DNA of 64,000 nucleotides. Origin: Treponema sp. UBA4377 (GTDB taxonomy: Bacteria > Spirochaetota > Spirochaetia > Treponematales > Treponemataceae). The stretch is taken from positions 38,918-102,917 of the forward strand of contig DGRX01000029.1 of the NCBI GenBank assembly GCA_002391235.1, given 5' to 3'. Shown here one piece after another: positions 17,963 through 27,194 of this stretch (position 1 is its first letter; each line of letters begins with the position of its first letter). The notes beneath the pieces are model-generated. The model worked only from the letters and a program-made list of their open reading frames with translations, made no database searches and was not told the origin of the DNA. Both the position numbers and the translations under genes were made by a program.

Positions 17963-19795
17963 ATGAAACGTCTTGCAAAAAAAGGAAACATGAATGCCAG
18001 AATGAGCGTCGCGCTTAACAAATTTAAGTCTCGATTGACTTCCTATCCGCCGGGAATGTGTCCTCTTGTCCTTTACCGCTCGATTTTGCAAATGTCGATG
18101 AACCAAAGTTGCGGAAAATGCGTTCCTTGCCGTGACGGACTTTATGAGGTTGATAGGTTGTTCGGAGCGATTTTGCGTGGCGAAGGCACTCAAGAAATTT
18201 TGGACAAGATGGAGTCCTTGTGCAAGATGATCGCTCAAACTTCGGATTGCGCCGTGGGCGTCGTCGCGGCGAATACTGTTTTGGACAGCCTGGTTGAATT
18301 TCCCGACGAGTATCAAAGCCATGTTCAAAACCGGCGTTGCGTGGAAAATAAAATTCAAACCATTCCTTGCGTGACGATGTGTCCCGCCCATGTAAATGTT
18401 CCCGGCTATATAGCGCTTGTAAAAGAAAGGCGTTGGGCTGACGCGATAAATTTGATTCGCGACAAAAATCCTTTTCCAACTTCGTGCGCGATGGTTTGCG
18501 AGCATCCTTGCGAGAGCAGATGCCGCCGTTCGATAATCGACGAGGCGATAAATATTCGAGGATTAAAAAAATTCGCGGTTGATCAGATGAGCGCTCGCGA
18601 CGTGGCCCTTCCTAAAGCGAACGTAAAGACAGGAAAAAAGATTGCGATTGTGGGCGGCGGCCCTTCTGGCTTGACATGCGCCTATTTTTTGGCGCTGATG
18701 GGACACAAGGCCGTTGTGTTTGACGAGCGCGAAAAGTTGGGCGGCATGCTTCGATACGGAATTCCGGCATACCGCCTTCCAAAGGAAAAATTGGACGACG
18801 ACATTCAAAGCTTGCTGAAGGCGGGCGACATCGAGATAAAAGTTGGAACAAAAGTGGGCCGTGACGTTCAACTTGAAGATTTAAAGAAAAATTACGACGC
18901 GCTTTATTTAGGAATCGGAGCGCAAATCGGAAACAGGATGCCAATTGAAAACGCGGATTGCAGCAATGTTGTTCCGGCCGCGGATTTTTTGCAAAGAGTT
19001 GCCAAGGGCGAAAAAATCGATTTGACGGGAAAGCGGGTTGTCTTGATTGGCGGAGGAAATGTGGCGATGGACGCGGCTAGAACGGCCGCCAGATTGAACG
19101 CCCAAACGATTCATGTTTTTACAAGAAAGAGAGACGATATGACGGCGCTTTCCAGCGAGATTAGAAGCGCGATGCAAGAGGGTGTGCGTTTTAGGACGCT
19201 GCTCAGCTTTTTAAACATCGAGGCTGACAAAGAAACGGGCCTTGCCGTCGCGGTGTGGCTTCAACCGCAAATTTTGGGCCCTTACGACAAGAACGGCCTT
19301 ATGACCACAGAACATTCCAGCTCTTATCCTTATCGTTTTAAGTGCGACCTTTTGATTTTAGGCGTTGGTCAAAGAAGCGACACTGAGGTTTTTGAGGCGG
19401 ACGGCATTCCTGTGGAACGCGGAAGGATTGTCGCTGACGAGGCTTGCCAAGTGAACGGCGCGGAAGGAATTTTTTCTGGCGGAGATTGCGTCACCGGCCC
19501 TTCTACCGCCATCAACGCGATAGCGGCCGGACAAGTGGCAGCTTATAACATTGACGAATACTTGGGTTACAGCCATAAGGTTGAATGCTCGATAAAAGTT
19601 CCGGGCGCGCTTCCTAATGTTTGCGTTCCTACAGGCCGCGCCGTGATAGAAGAGCGCGACCCTTTTGATCGGGTCCAAGACTTTGAGCATGTCGAAGTTC
19701 CTATGACAGAAGAAGAGGGCTTTAGGGAATCGTCGCGCTGTTTAAGGTGCGACCATTTTGGCTGCGGTTCCATGCCTGGAGGATGGGGAGAATGA
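17963..19795 (+). CDS. NuoF/GltD-like iron-sulfur flavoprotein, FDH electron-transfer subunit
   Basis: This protein most likely passes electrons between NAD(P)H and the formate dehydrogenase encoded next. Residues about 30-115 match the C-terminal 4Fe-4S module of NuoF, with SCGKCVPCRDG and SDCAVG. The rest resembles the small subunit of glutamate synthase. It has cysteine clusters CVTMCPAHVNVPGYI and CAMVCEHPCESRCRR, an FAD site (IAIVGGGPSGLTCAYFLA) and a NAD(P) site (VVLIGGGNVAMDAARTAA). The FMN part of NuoF is absent. The start is uncertain: the ATG at 17954 lies inside a TATAAT, 17963 is seven bases after it, and 17990 is also possible. It overlaps fdhF (ATGA). Confidence 0.85.
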   Translation: MKRLAKKGNMNARMSVALNKFKSRLTSYPPGMCPLVLYRSILQMSMNQSCGKCVPCRDGLYEVDRLFGAILRGEGTQEILDKMESLCKMIAQTSDCAVGVVAANTVLDSLVEFPDEYQSHVQNRRCVENKIQTIPCVTMCPAHVNVPGYIALVKERRWADAINLIRDKNPFPTSCAMVCEHPCESRCRRSIIDEAINIRGLKKFAVDQMSARDVALPKANVKTGKKIAIVGGGPSGLTCAYFLALMGHKAVVFDEREKLGGMLRYGIPAYRLPKEKLDDDIQSLLKAGDIEIKVGTKVGRDVQLEDLKKNYDALYLGIGAQIGNRMPIENADCSNVVPAADFLQRVAKGEKIDLTGKRVVLIGGGNVAMDAARTAARLNAQTIHVFTRKRDDMTALSSEIRSAMQEGVRFRTLLSFLNIEADKETGLAVAVWLQPQILGPYDKNGLMTTEHSSSYPYRFKCDLLILGVGQRSDTEVFEADGIPVERGRIVADEACQVNGAEGIFSGGDCVTGPSTAINAIAAGQVAAYNIDEYLGYSHKVECSIKVPGALPNVCVPTGRAVIEERDPFDRVQDFEHVEVPMTEEEGFRESSRCLRCDHFGCGSMPGGWGE

Positions 19796-22503
19796 TTTCT
19801 TTAAAGATAAACGAAAAGGAAATTTCAGTTTCGGAAGGAACTACTATTCTTGAGGCGGCGCGGCAAAACGGAATCGACATTCCCACTCTTTGTTATTTGA
19901 AAGGTGTGAGTCAAATAGGTTCCTGCCGCCTGTGTGTTGTTGAAATTCAGGGCCTTGATCATTTTGTCGCCGCCTGCAAAACGCAAGTTAAGCAGGGCGA
20001 TGTCGTTGTGACTGAATCCGAAAAGCTTGATTCTTACAGAAGGGAAACGCTAAAGCTTATCCTTTCAAACCATGTAGTGGACTGCATGAACTGCGTGGAA
20101 AACGGAGCCTGCCGCCTGCAATTTTTGTGCAATAAGTTTGGCGTTCAAAATTCCGAATATCACGGCTCACGGACAAAACTTTTTGACAAGTTTCCTGTTT
20201 TGGACTCGCATCCATACATTTTTTATGACCCTTCAAAGTGCGTTCATTGTCAACGTTGCATAAACGCCTGCGCGTCCTCCGCGGGAAACCACACGCTGAA
20301 AAGCGGGCGTAACGGCGTGTTTCATTTGGTGGAGGCTCCGTTTGGAAATGACTGGAAAAATTCTGCTTGCGAGTCGTGCGGCAATTGCGCGGCTTCCTGT
20401 CCGACAGGGGCGCTTTCTTTAAAGCGGAAAAAAAATTACCGCGAGTGGGAAGTCAAAAAAGTTTTGACCACATGTCCTCACTGCGCCACAGGCTGTCAGT
20501 TCTATCTTGTGGTAAAAGAGAATCGCATTGTAAATGTTGAGGCCGCTGACGGCCCTTCAAACCATGGGCTTTTATGCGTAAAGGGACGGTCTGGAAGCTT
20601 TGACTTTATTTTTTCGGAGGATAGAATAAAAAAGCCTCTCATAAAGAATAAGAAAACCGGCGAGTTTGAGGAAGTCTCTTGGGAAACGGCCATTTCATAC
20701 ACGGCAAAAAAATTTATGGAACTCAAAGAAAAATACGGTCCTGACTCGCTTGCGGCCTTTGCGTGCTCTCGCAGCGCCAATGAAGACATTTATATGGTTC
20801 AAAAAATGGCGCGTGTTTGTTTTGGAACAAACAACACTGACAACTGCGCTCGCGTATGCCATTCCGCGACTGTCGCGGGGCTCGCAAAGACTCTGGGAAG
20901 CGGCGCCATGACAAATCCCATTTACGACATCACTCACGACGTTGATTGCATAATGCTTGTGGGCTCCAATCCTGAAGAGGCGCATCCTGTGGTCGGAATG
21001 CAAATACGGCAGGCGGTTGAAAAAGGAACGCGCCTTATTGTTGTAGATCCCCGCGACATAGGGCTTGCAAAAAAGGCTGACATTCATCTAAAGTTGCGCC
21101 CGGGAACTAATGTCGCTTTTGCCAACGGAATGATGAATGTGATGATAGAAGAAAACCTTGTTGACAAAAAATTCATCGACGAATTTACCGAAGGCTACGA
21201 GGATTTAAAAAAACTTGTGGCGGACTATACTCCTCAAAAAGTCGCGGAGATTTGCCATGTTGATCCTGACAAGTTGCGCGAGGCGGCTAGAATGTATGCC
21301 ACGGCCAAGAAGGCGCCCATCATTTATTGCCTTGGCGTTACGGAACATTCAAGCGGAACTGAAGGTGTTATGTGCATGTCAAATATGGCGCTCCTTTGCG
21401 GAAAGCTTGGAAAGGAAGGCTGCGGCGTAAATCCCCTTCGCGGACAAAACAATGTGCAAGGCGCCTGCGACATGGGAGCCTTGCCAACCGACTATCCCGG
21501 ATATCAAAAGGTTTCCGACGAGAATGTTCGAAAAAAATTTGAGAAGGCTTGGGGCGTTCCGCTCAATCCCAAGCCCGGTTTGATGGCTACCGATGTTTTT
21601 CCTGCCGCGATAGACGGAAAAATAAAGGGCCTTTACATTTGCGGAGAAGATCCTGTGGTTTCCGATCCTGACAGGGCGCATGTAATAAAAGCCTTGGAAA
21701 GCCTTGATTTTTTTGTCGTCCAAGATTTATTTATGACAAAAACCGCGCGCTACGCCGATGTGATTCTTCCTGCGTTAAGCTACGCGGAAAAGGAAGGAAC
21801 TTTTACAAACACCGAACGGCGCGTCCAGCGCATTAGAAAGGCTGTTGCTGTGGAAGGTCAAATGCGATCCGACATTGACATTATTATTGATTTGATGAAC
21901 GCCATGGGCTACCAGCAGCCGCGTTTGACGGCTTCTCAAATTATGGACGAGATCGCGTCGCTCACGCCTAGCATGGCTGGCATTTCTTACGAGCGCCTTG
22001 ATTCAGGTCAAAGCTTGCAGTGGCCTTGCAAAGACAAGGAAAGTCTAGGAACTCCAATTATGCATGTCGGAAAGCCTGCGCGCGGAAAGGCTCTTTTGTA
22101 TCCCGCTTCTTACAAGGCGAGCGCCGAACTTCCTGACGAAGAGTATCCTTTGTTTCTTACTACAGGAAGAGTCCTTTACCAATATAACGCCGCGGCTATG
22201 ACAAGCCGCTCGTCTGGATTGAACGAAATTTTGGACGAAGGCTTTATCGAGGTGAACTATAAAGACGCTCAAAAACTTGGATTTAAAGACGGCGAACGAA
22301 TCAGCGTAAAAAGCAGGCGCGGCTCCATTACGGCTACGGCGCGAGTTGGAAAAAAAGTTTCGGAAGGCGAAACATGGATGCCGTTTCATTTTCCAGACTC
22401 GCCTGTAAATGTTTTGACAAACGCCGCCCTTGACGATTTTGCAAGGATTCCTGAGTACAAGGTTTGCGCTGTTCGCTTGGAGAAAATTTGCAATGGAAAT
22501 TGA
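19792..22503 (+). CDS. fdhF: Formate dehydrogenase catalytic subunit, cysteine type
   Basis: This 903-residue molybdopterin oxidoreductase interconverts formate and CO2. Domains in order: a 2Fe-2S ferredoxin (residues 1-78), the NuoG-type His/Cys region, a dicluster ferredoxin (about 140-200, KCVHCQRCINACAS and CESCGNCAASCPTG), the Fe4S4 region (TTCPHCATGC), the catalytic domain and a C-terminal molybdopterin-dinucleotide domain. The active-site residue is Cys356 (TGC at 20857-20859) in NCARVCHSATVAGL, where E. coli FdhF has selenocysteine. No in-frame TGA is present. It is translationally coupled to the upstream flavoprotein, overlaps moeA by 11 bases and is followed by a full cofactor operon. 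Confidence 0.95.
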   Translation: MISLKINEKEISVSEGTTILEAARQNGIDIPTLCYLKGVSQIGSCRLCVVEIQGLDHFVAACKTQVKQGDVVVTESEKLDSYRRETLKLILSNHVVDCMNCVENGACRLQFLCNKFGVQNSEYHGSRTKLFDKFPVLDSHPYIFYDPSKCVHCQRCINACASSAGNHTLKSGRNGVFHLVEAPFGNDWKNSACESCGNCAASCPTGALSLKRKKNYREWEVKKVLTTCPHCATGCQFYLVVKENRIVNVEAADGPSNHGLLCVKGRSGSFDFIFSEDRIKKPLIKNKKTGEFEEVSWETAISYTAKKFMELKEKYGPDSLAAFACSRSANEDIYMVQKMARVCFGTNNTDNCARVCHSATVAGLAKTLGSGAMTNPIYDITHDVDCIMLVGSNPEEAHPVVGMQIRQAVEKGTRLIVVDPRDIGLAKKADIHLKLRPGTNVAFANGMMNVMIEENLVDKKFIDEFTEGYEDLKKLVADYTPQKVAEICHVDPDKLREAARMYATAKKAPIIYCLGVTEHSSGTEGVMCMSNMALLCGKLGKEGCGVNPLRGQNNVQGACDMGALPTDYPGYQKVSDENVRKKFEKAWGVPLNPKPGLMATDVFPAAIDGKIKGLYICGEDPVVSDPDRAHVIKALESLDFFVVQDLFMTKTARYADVILPALSYAEKEGTFTNTERRVQRIRKAVAVEGQMRSDIDIIIDLMNAMGYQQPRLTASQIMDEIASLTPSMAGISYERLDSGQSLQWPCKDKESLGTPIMHVGKPARGKALLYPASYKASAELPDEEYPLFLTTGRVLYQYNAAAMTSRSSGLNEILDEGFIEVNYKDAQKLGFKDGERISVKSRRGSITATARVGKKVSEGETWMPFHFPDSPVNVLTNAALDDFARIPEYKVCAVRLEKICNGN

Positions 22504-23692
22504 AGAGGCGCAGGCTCTTGTCAAACAAAGCCTCTCTCCAATTTTGGAATTTGAAGAGACGGCTTTGAAGGATTCATACGGAAAGATTCTTTTTGAGGAT
22601 GTTTTTTCGCCAATAAATATTCCGCCTTTTTCTAAGTCCGCGATGGATGGATACGCTGTTAGTTCTTTTGATGTCGATGGCGCGAGCAAGGAAAATCCCG
22701 TTGAACTTGATGTGCTGGAAGAACTTTATGCCGGCGAGTGGAAAGAAATTTCTTATGCAAAAAAATCTGCCGTCCGCGTTATGACAGGTTCGCCGCTTCC
22801 GTCAGACTATGACTCCGTTGTAATGCAAGAGGACTCTGACTACGGCGAAAAAAAAGTTTTGATTTATAAAGGCGGCGAGCCTTTTAAAAATTGTTGCGTT
22901 CTTGGAGAGGATGTTAAAAAAAACGAACGGCTTTTGCCTGCTGGAAAGCGCCTTGGCCGCGCGGAACTGGCCTTGCTTTCTGGCGCCGGCTTTGCGTCTG
23001 TGAAGGTTAAAAGGCCCGCTAGAGTTTCCATTCTATGCGTTGGAAGCGAGTTGCAAGAGCCAGGGCGTTCGTTAGAAAAAGGAAAAGTCTACTCAAGCCT
23101 CGGAAGCGCTTTTTCTTGTTCCGTGACGCAAATGGGCTTTCTTGTTGTTCGTGAAAAAATCATAGTCGATGACAAGATGCGAATAGCTGAGGAAATAAAA
23201 GGCGCCGTCCGCGATTCGGACATTGTAATCACTACGGGGGGAGTTTCTGTCGGAAAAAAAGACTTTCTTCCGCAGGTCTTGGAGTCTCTTGGAGCCAAAA
23301 CGCTTTTTTGCAATGTGAACGTTCAGCCAGGAACGCCGACGCGCGGAACTTTGTTGGACAACAAATTTGTTTTAAGCCTTTCAGGAAATCCTTTTGCGGC
23401 CTTTGTAAATTTTGACCTTTATTTTTATCATGCGGCTGCGAGCCTTATGCGCTCGGATTCTTTTGAGTTAAAAAAGACTTGCGCAATTTTGCAAAGCGAT
23501 TATGATAAAACAAGCGTCCGACGGCGGCTTTTGCGCGCTCGCATGGAGAATGGAAAAGTTTTTCTGCCTTCTAAAAATCATGCCTCTTCAATTATAGGAA
23601 ATTTGGTTGACTGCAATTGCTACATCGACATTCCGGCAAAAAAAGCGATTGTTCCTGGCGACAAAGTTCAAGTTGTCATGGCGGGGGCGTGA
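22493..23692 (+). CDS. moeA: Molybdopterin molybdenumtransferase
   Basis: MoeA inserts molybdate into adenylylated molybdopterin. The 399-residue protein shows the N-terminal signature PPFSKSAMDGYAV, then VRVMTGSPLPSDYDSVV. The MoCF-binding domain follows with VITTGGVSVGKKDFLPQV and LSLSGNPFAAFVNF. The start at 22493 lies inside the end of fdhF. The length and domain order (I-IV) are normal. Its position directly after the enzyme that needs the cofactor supports the call. Confidence 0.94.
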   Translation: MEIEEAQALVKQSLSPILEFEETALKDSYGKILFEDVFSPINIPPFSKSAMDGYAVSSFDVDGASKENPVELDVLEELYAGEWKEISYAKKSAVRVMTGSPLPSDYDSVVMQEDSDYGEKKVLIYKGGEPFKNCCVLGEDVKKNERLLPAGKRLGRAELALLSGAGFASVKVKRPARVSILCVGSELQEPGRSLEKGKVYSSLGSAFSCSVTQMGFLVVREKIIVDDKMRIAEEIKGAVRDSDIVITTGGVSVGKKDFLPQVLESLGAKTLFCNVNVQPGTPTRGTLLDNKFVLSLSGNPFAAFVNFDLYFYHAAASLMRSDSFELKKTCAILQSDYDKTSVRRRLLRARMENGKVFLPSKNHASSIIGNLVDCNCYIDIPAKKAIVPGDKVQVVMAGA

Positions 23693-23694
23693 TT

Positions 23695-24828
23695 ATGGTG
23701 AAAAACGACGCCGCTAAAAAAATTTCTGTCGCCATTCTTTGCGGCGGCGAAAGTTCTCGAATGAAAAAAGACAAAGCGCTTCTTCTTTTAGGCGGAAAAA
23801 CTTTTTTAGAGCGCTTTCTTGTGGAATTCTCAACTTTTGACGAAATATTGTTTTGCGCAAAAGATCAAGGGCGGAGCGAACTATACAGTGAAACGCTTTT
23901 TCCTCTTTGCGAAGAGTTGAATTTGTCCGATAAAACAAGATTTATATTTGACGAGTCTCATGAAAGAGGTCCTTTGGAAGGGCTGCGGAGAGCGCTTTTA
24001 AAAAGTAAAAACGAGACGCTTTTTGTTTGCGCCTGCGACATGCCTTTTGTCAAAAAATCCTTCGTTGATTTTTTAGCTCTCTTTCTTTGCTCAGATTATG
24101 ATTGCTATGTTCCGACTATGGACGACAGGCCGGAGCCCCTTTGCGCGATTTATAACAAAAACGCTCTTCCAGCGGTTGAGGGGTTGCTGAAAAACGGCGA
24201 GCGGAAAATCACAAGGCTTTTTGAGCTTGCGCCTACGAAATTTATTCCAATTGAAAAATGTTTTTTTGACAAAAAGATTTTTTTTAATATAAATTTTCCA
24301 AAGGACTTGGAGGCGGCAAAAAAGCCTTTTGTTTTTTGCGTCAGCGGGCTAAAGAATAGCGGAAAAACGCGAATGGTTTTGGCTTTGTTGTTAGAGGCTA
24401 AAAAACGCGGTTATAAATGCGCCGCTATAAAACATGACGGCCATGATTGTTTTTCTGACGCGGAAGGAACAGACACATTTTTGTTTTCTAAAGCGGGCTC
24501 TGAAAGTTCCGCCGTCTTTTCTGAAGGGCGCTTTATGTTTTGTTCAAAGGCCCGCAAGGTTTGTCCTGACGATTTGATAAAAAATGCGCTGGCCCTTAAT
24601 TCTAGTCTTGATTATGTTGTGATAGAAGGATTGAAGAATTCGGATTTTCCTAAAGTAGAGCTCTTGCGAAAGGGAATTTGCGAAAAATCTTTTTGTAAAA
24701 AAAATCTAATTTGCAGGGCTTCTGATTTCAATTTTTTTTCAGAAGACGGCATTCCAAGTTTTAACACGGACGACTTTGAACGGATTTTTTCCTGCGTTGA
24801 AGATTTTTTTAAAGGAGGGGCGTTTTGA
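23695..24828 (+). CDS. mobAB: MobA-MobB fusion, molybdopterin guanylyltransferase
   Basis: The 377-residue protein joins two activities. Residues 1-190 form the MobA nucleotidyltransferase, with AILCGGESSRMKKDKALL, which attaches GMP to molybdopterin. Residues from about 215 form a MobB-type GTP-binding domain with the P-loop CVSGLKNSGKTRMVLAL and AIKHDGHD. The fusion implies the bis-MGD form of the cofactor, as expected for this formate dehydrogenase class. It starts two bases after moeA, and its TGA stop overlaps the TTG start of the next gene. Confidence 0.92.
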   Translation: MVKNDAAKKISVAILCGGESSRMKKDKALLLLGGKTFLERFLVEFSTFDEILFCAKDQGRSELYSETLFPLCEELNLSDKTRFIFDESHERGPLEGLRRALLKSKNETLFVCACDMPFVKKSFVDFLALFLCSDYDCYVPTMDDRPEPLCAIYNKNALPAVEGLLKNGERKITRLFELAPTKFIPIEKCFFDKKIFFNINFPKDLEAAKKPFVFCVSGLKNSGKTRMVLALLLEAKKRGYKCAAIKHDGHDCFSDAEGTDTFLFSKAGSESSAVFSEGRFMFCSKARKVCPDDLIKNALALNSSLDYVVIEGLKNSDFPKVELLRKGICEKSFCKKNLICRASDFNFFSEDGIPSFNTDDFERIFSCVEDFFKGGAF

Positions 24829-25877
24829 AGCTTGTAAAGACAAAAGACGCTGTTGGTTGCGTTCTTTGCCATGACATGACCCAAATCATTCCTGGGCAAA
24901 AAAAAGGGCCGGTTTTTAAAAAAGGCCATATTGTTCAAGAAAAAGACATTCCTGTCTTGCTTTCCATAGGAAAAGAGAATCTTTATGTTTGGGAAAATAA
25001 AAAAGGCTTTCTGCACGAAAATGACGCGGCCAAAATTCTTTGCGACATATGCATGAAAGATTCAAGCGACATGAGGGCTTCGGAGCCTAGCGAAGGAAAA
25101 ATAGAAATTTTTGCGGAAAAAAAAGGGGTCTTAAAAATAAATTCAAAGGCCCTCTTCAAGTTAAACAATATTGGACAGATGATGGTCGCGACGATTCATG
25201 GAAACCTTCCGGTAAATGTTGGCGACAAAATTGCAGGAACGCGAATAATTCCTCTTGTGATAGAGGAAAAAAAAATGCGCCGCGCCGTTCGAATTGTTGG
25301 AAGAGAGCCGCTTTTGAAAATAATTCCATTTGCCCATAAAAATGCCGCCATTGTGACGACGGGGAGTGAAATAAAAAAAGGTTTGATAAAAGACGCTTTT
25401 GGGGCGACATTAAAATCAAAACTTATGGAATATGAAGTGAATGTCATCGGACAGGTTTTTCCTGGCGACGATTTGGAAGAGATTAAAAAAGAAATTCTAT
25501 CGTTCGCTGACGCCGGCGCCGACTTGATTTTATGTACGGGCGGAATGAGCGTTGATCCTGACGACAGAACTCCCGCCGCCATAAAAGCGTGCGGCGCAAA
25601 GATTGTTTCCTACGGCGCTCCAGTTTTGCCAGGCGCCATGTTTTTGCTTTCGTACTTGAGGCGCGGAAAAAAAATGATTCCAGTTTTAGGTCTTCCTGGG
25701 TGCGTCATGTATGCGGCAAGAACAATTTTTGATTTGTGTTTGCCGCGCCTTCTTTGCGAAGAGCGCCTTTCCGCAAAGGAATTGAGCTCGTTTGGCGAAG
25801 GCGGTCTTTGCCATGGCTGCAAGGAGTGTCGTTATCCTAATTGTGGATTTGGCTCGGTCGCGCGCGGCTTGCGATAA
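24825..25877 (+). CDS. MoeA-like molybdopterin-binding protein with Cys-rich tail
   Basis: This 350-residue protein has the MoCF fold of MoeA/CinA proteins (about residues 170-310, with ILCTGGMSVDPDDRTPAAI and VLGLPGCVMYAARTI). It lacks the MoeA N-terminal signature. The C-terminus carries GGLCHGCKECRYPNCGFG, a Cys-x2-Cys-x2-Cys-x4-Cys cluster that could hold a metal or a 4Fe-4S centre. Its exact step is not known. The start is a TTG with a strong AGGAGGGG site seven bases before it, overlapping the mobAB stop, so expression is coupled. Confidence 0.82.
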   Translation: MKLVKTKDAVGCVLCHDMTQIIPGQKKGPVFKKGHIVQEKDIPVLLSIGKENLYVWENKKGFLHENDAAKILCDICMKDSSDMRASEPSEGKIEIFAEKKGVLKINSKALFKLNNIGQMMVATIHGNLPVNVGDKIAGTRIIPLVIEEKKMRRAVRIVGREPLLKIIPFAHKNAAIVTTGSEIKKGLIKDAFGATLKSKLMEYEVNVIGQVFPGDDLEEIKKEILSFADAGADLILCTGGMSVDPDDRTPAAIKACGAKIVSYGAPVLPGAMFLLSYLRRGKKMIPVLGLPGCVMYAARTIFDLCLPRLLCEERLSAKELSSFGEGGLCHGCKECRYPNCGFGSVARGLR

Positions 25878-25887
25878 GGAGGCGGAT

Positions 25888-26370
25888 ATGAATGAGTTCA
25901 CTCACATAGATGAAAAAGGAAGGGCTTGCATGGTTGATGTAAGCGAAAAGCCTCAAAGCGCAAGAGGCGCTTGCGCAAGCGGAAGCATTAAGGTAAGCCA
26001 AAAAGTTTTGGACGCGCTCAGGGAGGACAAGGTTCCTAAGGGGGATGTTTTTGCCGCGGCCAGAATAGCCGGCATAATGGCCGCGAAACGAACTTCGGAT
26101 TTGATTCCTTTATGCCATCCTCTTTCGCTTTCAAATGTCACGATTGATTTTAAGACGCTTTCAGACAAAAAAAAGATTTCGTGCGAGTGTTCTGTCAAGC
26201 TTGTTGGAAACACTGGAGCCGAAATGGAGGCGTTGACAGGAACAAGCGTCGCTCTTCTAACTATTTATGACATGTGCAAGGCGTTAGATAAAGAAATGGA
26301 AATAGGCGAAATCCGTCTGGAGGAAAAATTTGGCGGAAAGTCAGGTTTGTATAAAAGGAGTGGAAAATGA
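25888..26370 (+). CDS. moaC: Cyclic pyranopterin monophosphate synthase
   Basis: MoaC converts the MoaA product to cyclic pyranopterin monophosphate. The 160-residue protein has the hallmark blocks SDLIPLCHPLSLSNVTIDF and TGAEMEALTGTSVALLTIYDMCKALDK. The start at 25888 has an AAGGAGG site just upstream. It overlaps modA by four bases. Length and active-site residues are normal. Confidence 0.96.
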   Translation: MNEFTHIDEKGRACMVDVSEKPQSARGACASGSIKVSQKVLDALREDKVPKGDVFAAARIAGIMAAKRTSDLIPLCHPLSLSNVTIDFKTLSDKKKISCECSVKLVGNTGAEMEALTGTSVALLTIYDMCKALDKEMEIGEIRLEEKFGGKSGLYKRSGK

Positions 26371-27194
26371 AAAAAACGGCATTTGTTTTTAGCTTGATTT
26401 TTGTCGCATGTTTTTTATCTGAATTCTTTTTGTCGTCTTGCAGCAAAAAGAATTCAGATAAGACGGAGATAACGGTTTTGGCGGCCGCATCTTTGACGGA
26501 TGTTTGTGGCCGCATAAAAACCGCTTATGAGAAGCGAAATCCTAATGTGAATGTTCTTTTTTCTTTTGGCGGGTCTGGCGCTCTTCAAGCGCAGATTGAG
26601 GAGGGCGCTCCGTGCGATGTTTTTATTTCCGCCGCAAAAAAACAAATGAACGCGCTTTTAGAAAAAGATCTTGTTGATAAAGACTCTGTCTATGATTTGC
26701 TCAAAAACCGTCTTGTATTGATTGTTCCAAAAAACGATAAGAATAAAGCCGTTTCCGACAAAGGAGGCGCCGCCGTGTCGTCATTTTACGATCTTGCCTT
26801 GCCGGAAGTGAAGTTGATTGCGGTTGGCGAAATAAAAAGCGTTCCTGCGGGGCAATACGCAAAGACTGTTTGCGAGTCGTTAGGAATTTGGGAGACGGTT
26901 CAGGCTAAGGCAAATTATGCAAGTGATGTTAGGACCGCTCTAGTTTGGGTTGAGGAAGGCGTTTGTGACGCTGGAATTGTTTACGCAAGCGACGCGGCTT
27001 TTAGCGAAAAAGTTTCTGTCGCCGCAAGTTCTCCAGAGGGCTCCTGTCCTCCTGTGATTTATCCTGTTGGAATTGTCAAATCATGCAAAAACAAAGGCGT
27101 TGCTAAATCTTTTGTTGATTTTCTTTATTCGGGCGAGTCGGCCGCCATTTTTAGAGACGCTTGTTTTGTTCCATTAGAAAAGGAATATAATTGA
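26367..27194 (+). CDS. modA: Molybdate ABC transporter substrate-binding lipoprotein
   Basis: ModA captures molybdate or tungstate outside the inner membrane. The 275-residue protein has a lipoprotein signal (SEFFLSSCSKK), then the family pattern ITVLAAASLTDV, FSFGGSGALQAQIEEGAPCDVFISA and PAGQYAK. The ligand-contact Ser/Ala residues in AAASL are present. It is followed directly by modB (TGATG overlap) and overlaps moaC, so uptake and cofactor synthesis are cotranslated. Confidence 0.94.
   Translation: MKKTAFVFSLIFVACFLSEFFLSSCSKKNSDKTEITVLAAASLTDVCGRIKTAYEKRNPNVNVLFSFGGSGALQAQIEEGAPCDVFISAAKKQMNALLEKDLVDKDSVYDLLKNRLVLIVPKNDKNKAVSDKGGAAVSSFYDLALPEVKLIAVGEIKSVPAGQYAKTVCESLGIWETVQAKANYASDVRTALVWVEEGVCDAGIVYASDAAFSEKVSVAASSPEGSCPPVIYPVGIVKSCKNKGVAKSFVDFLYSGESAAIFRDACFVPLEKEYN

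Noticed and set aside
20857..20859. Selenocysteine insertion in fdhF
   Set aside because: The codon is TGC and no in-frame TGA occurs in the gene.
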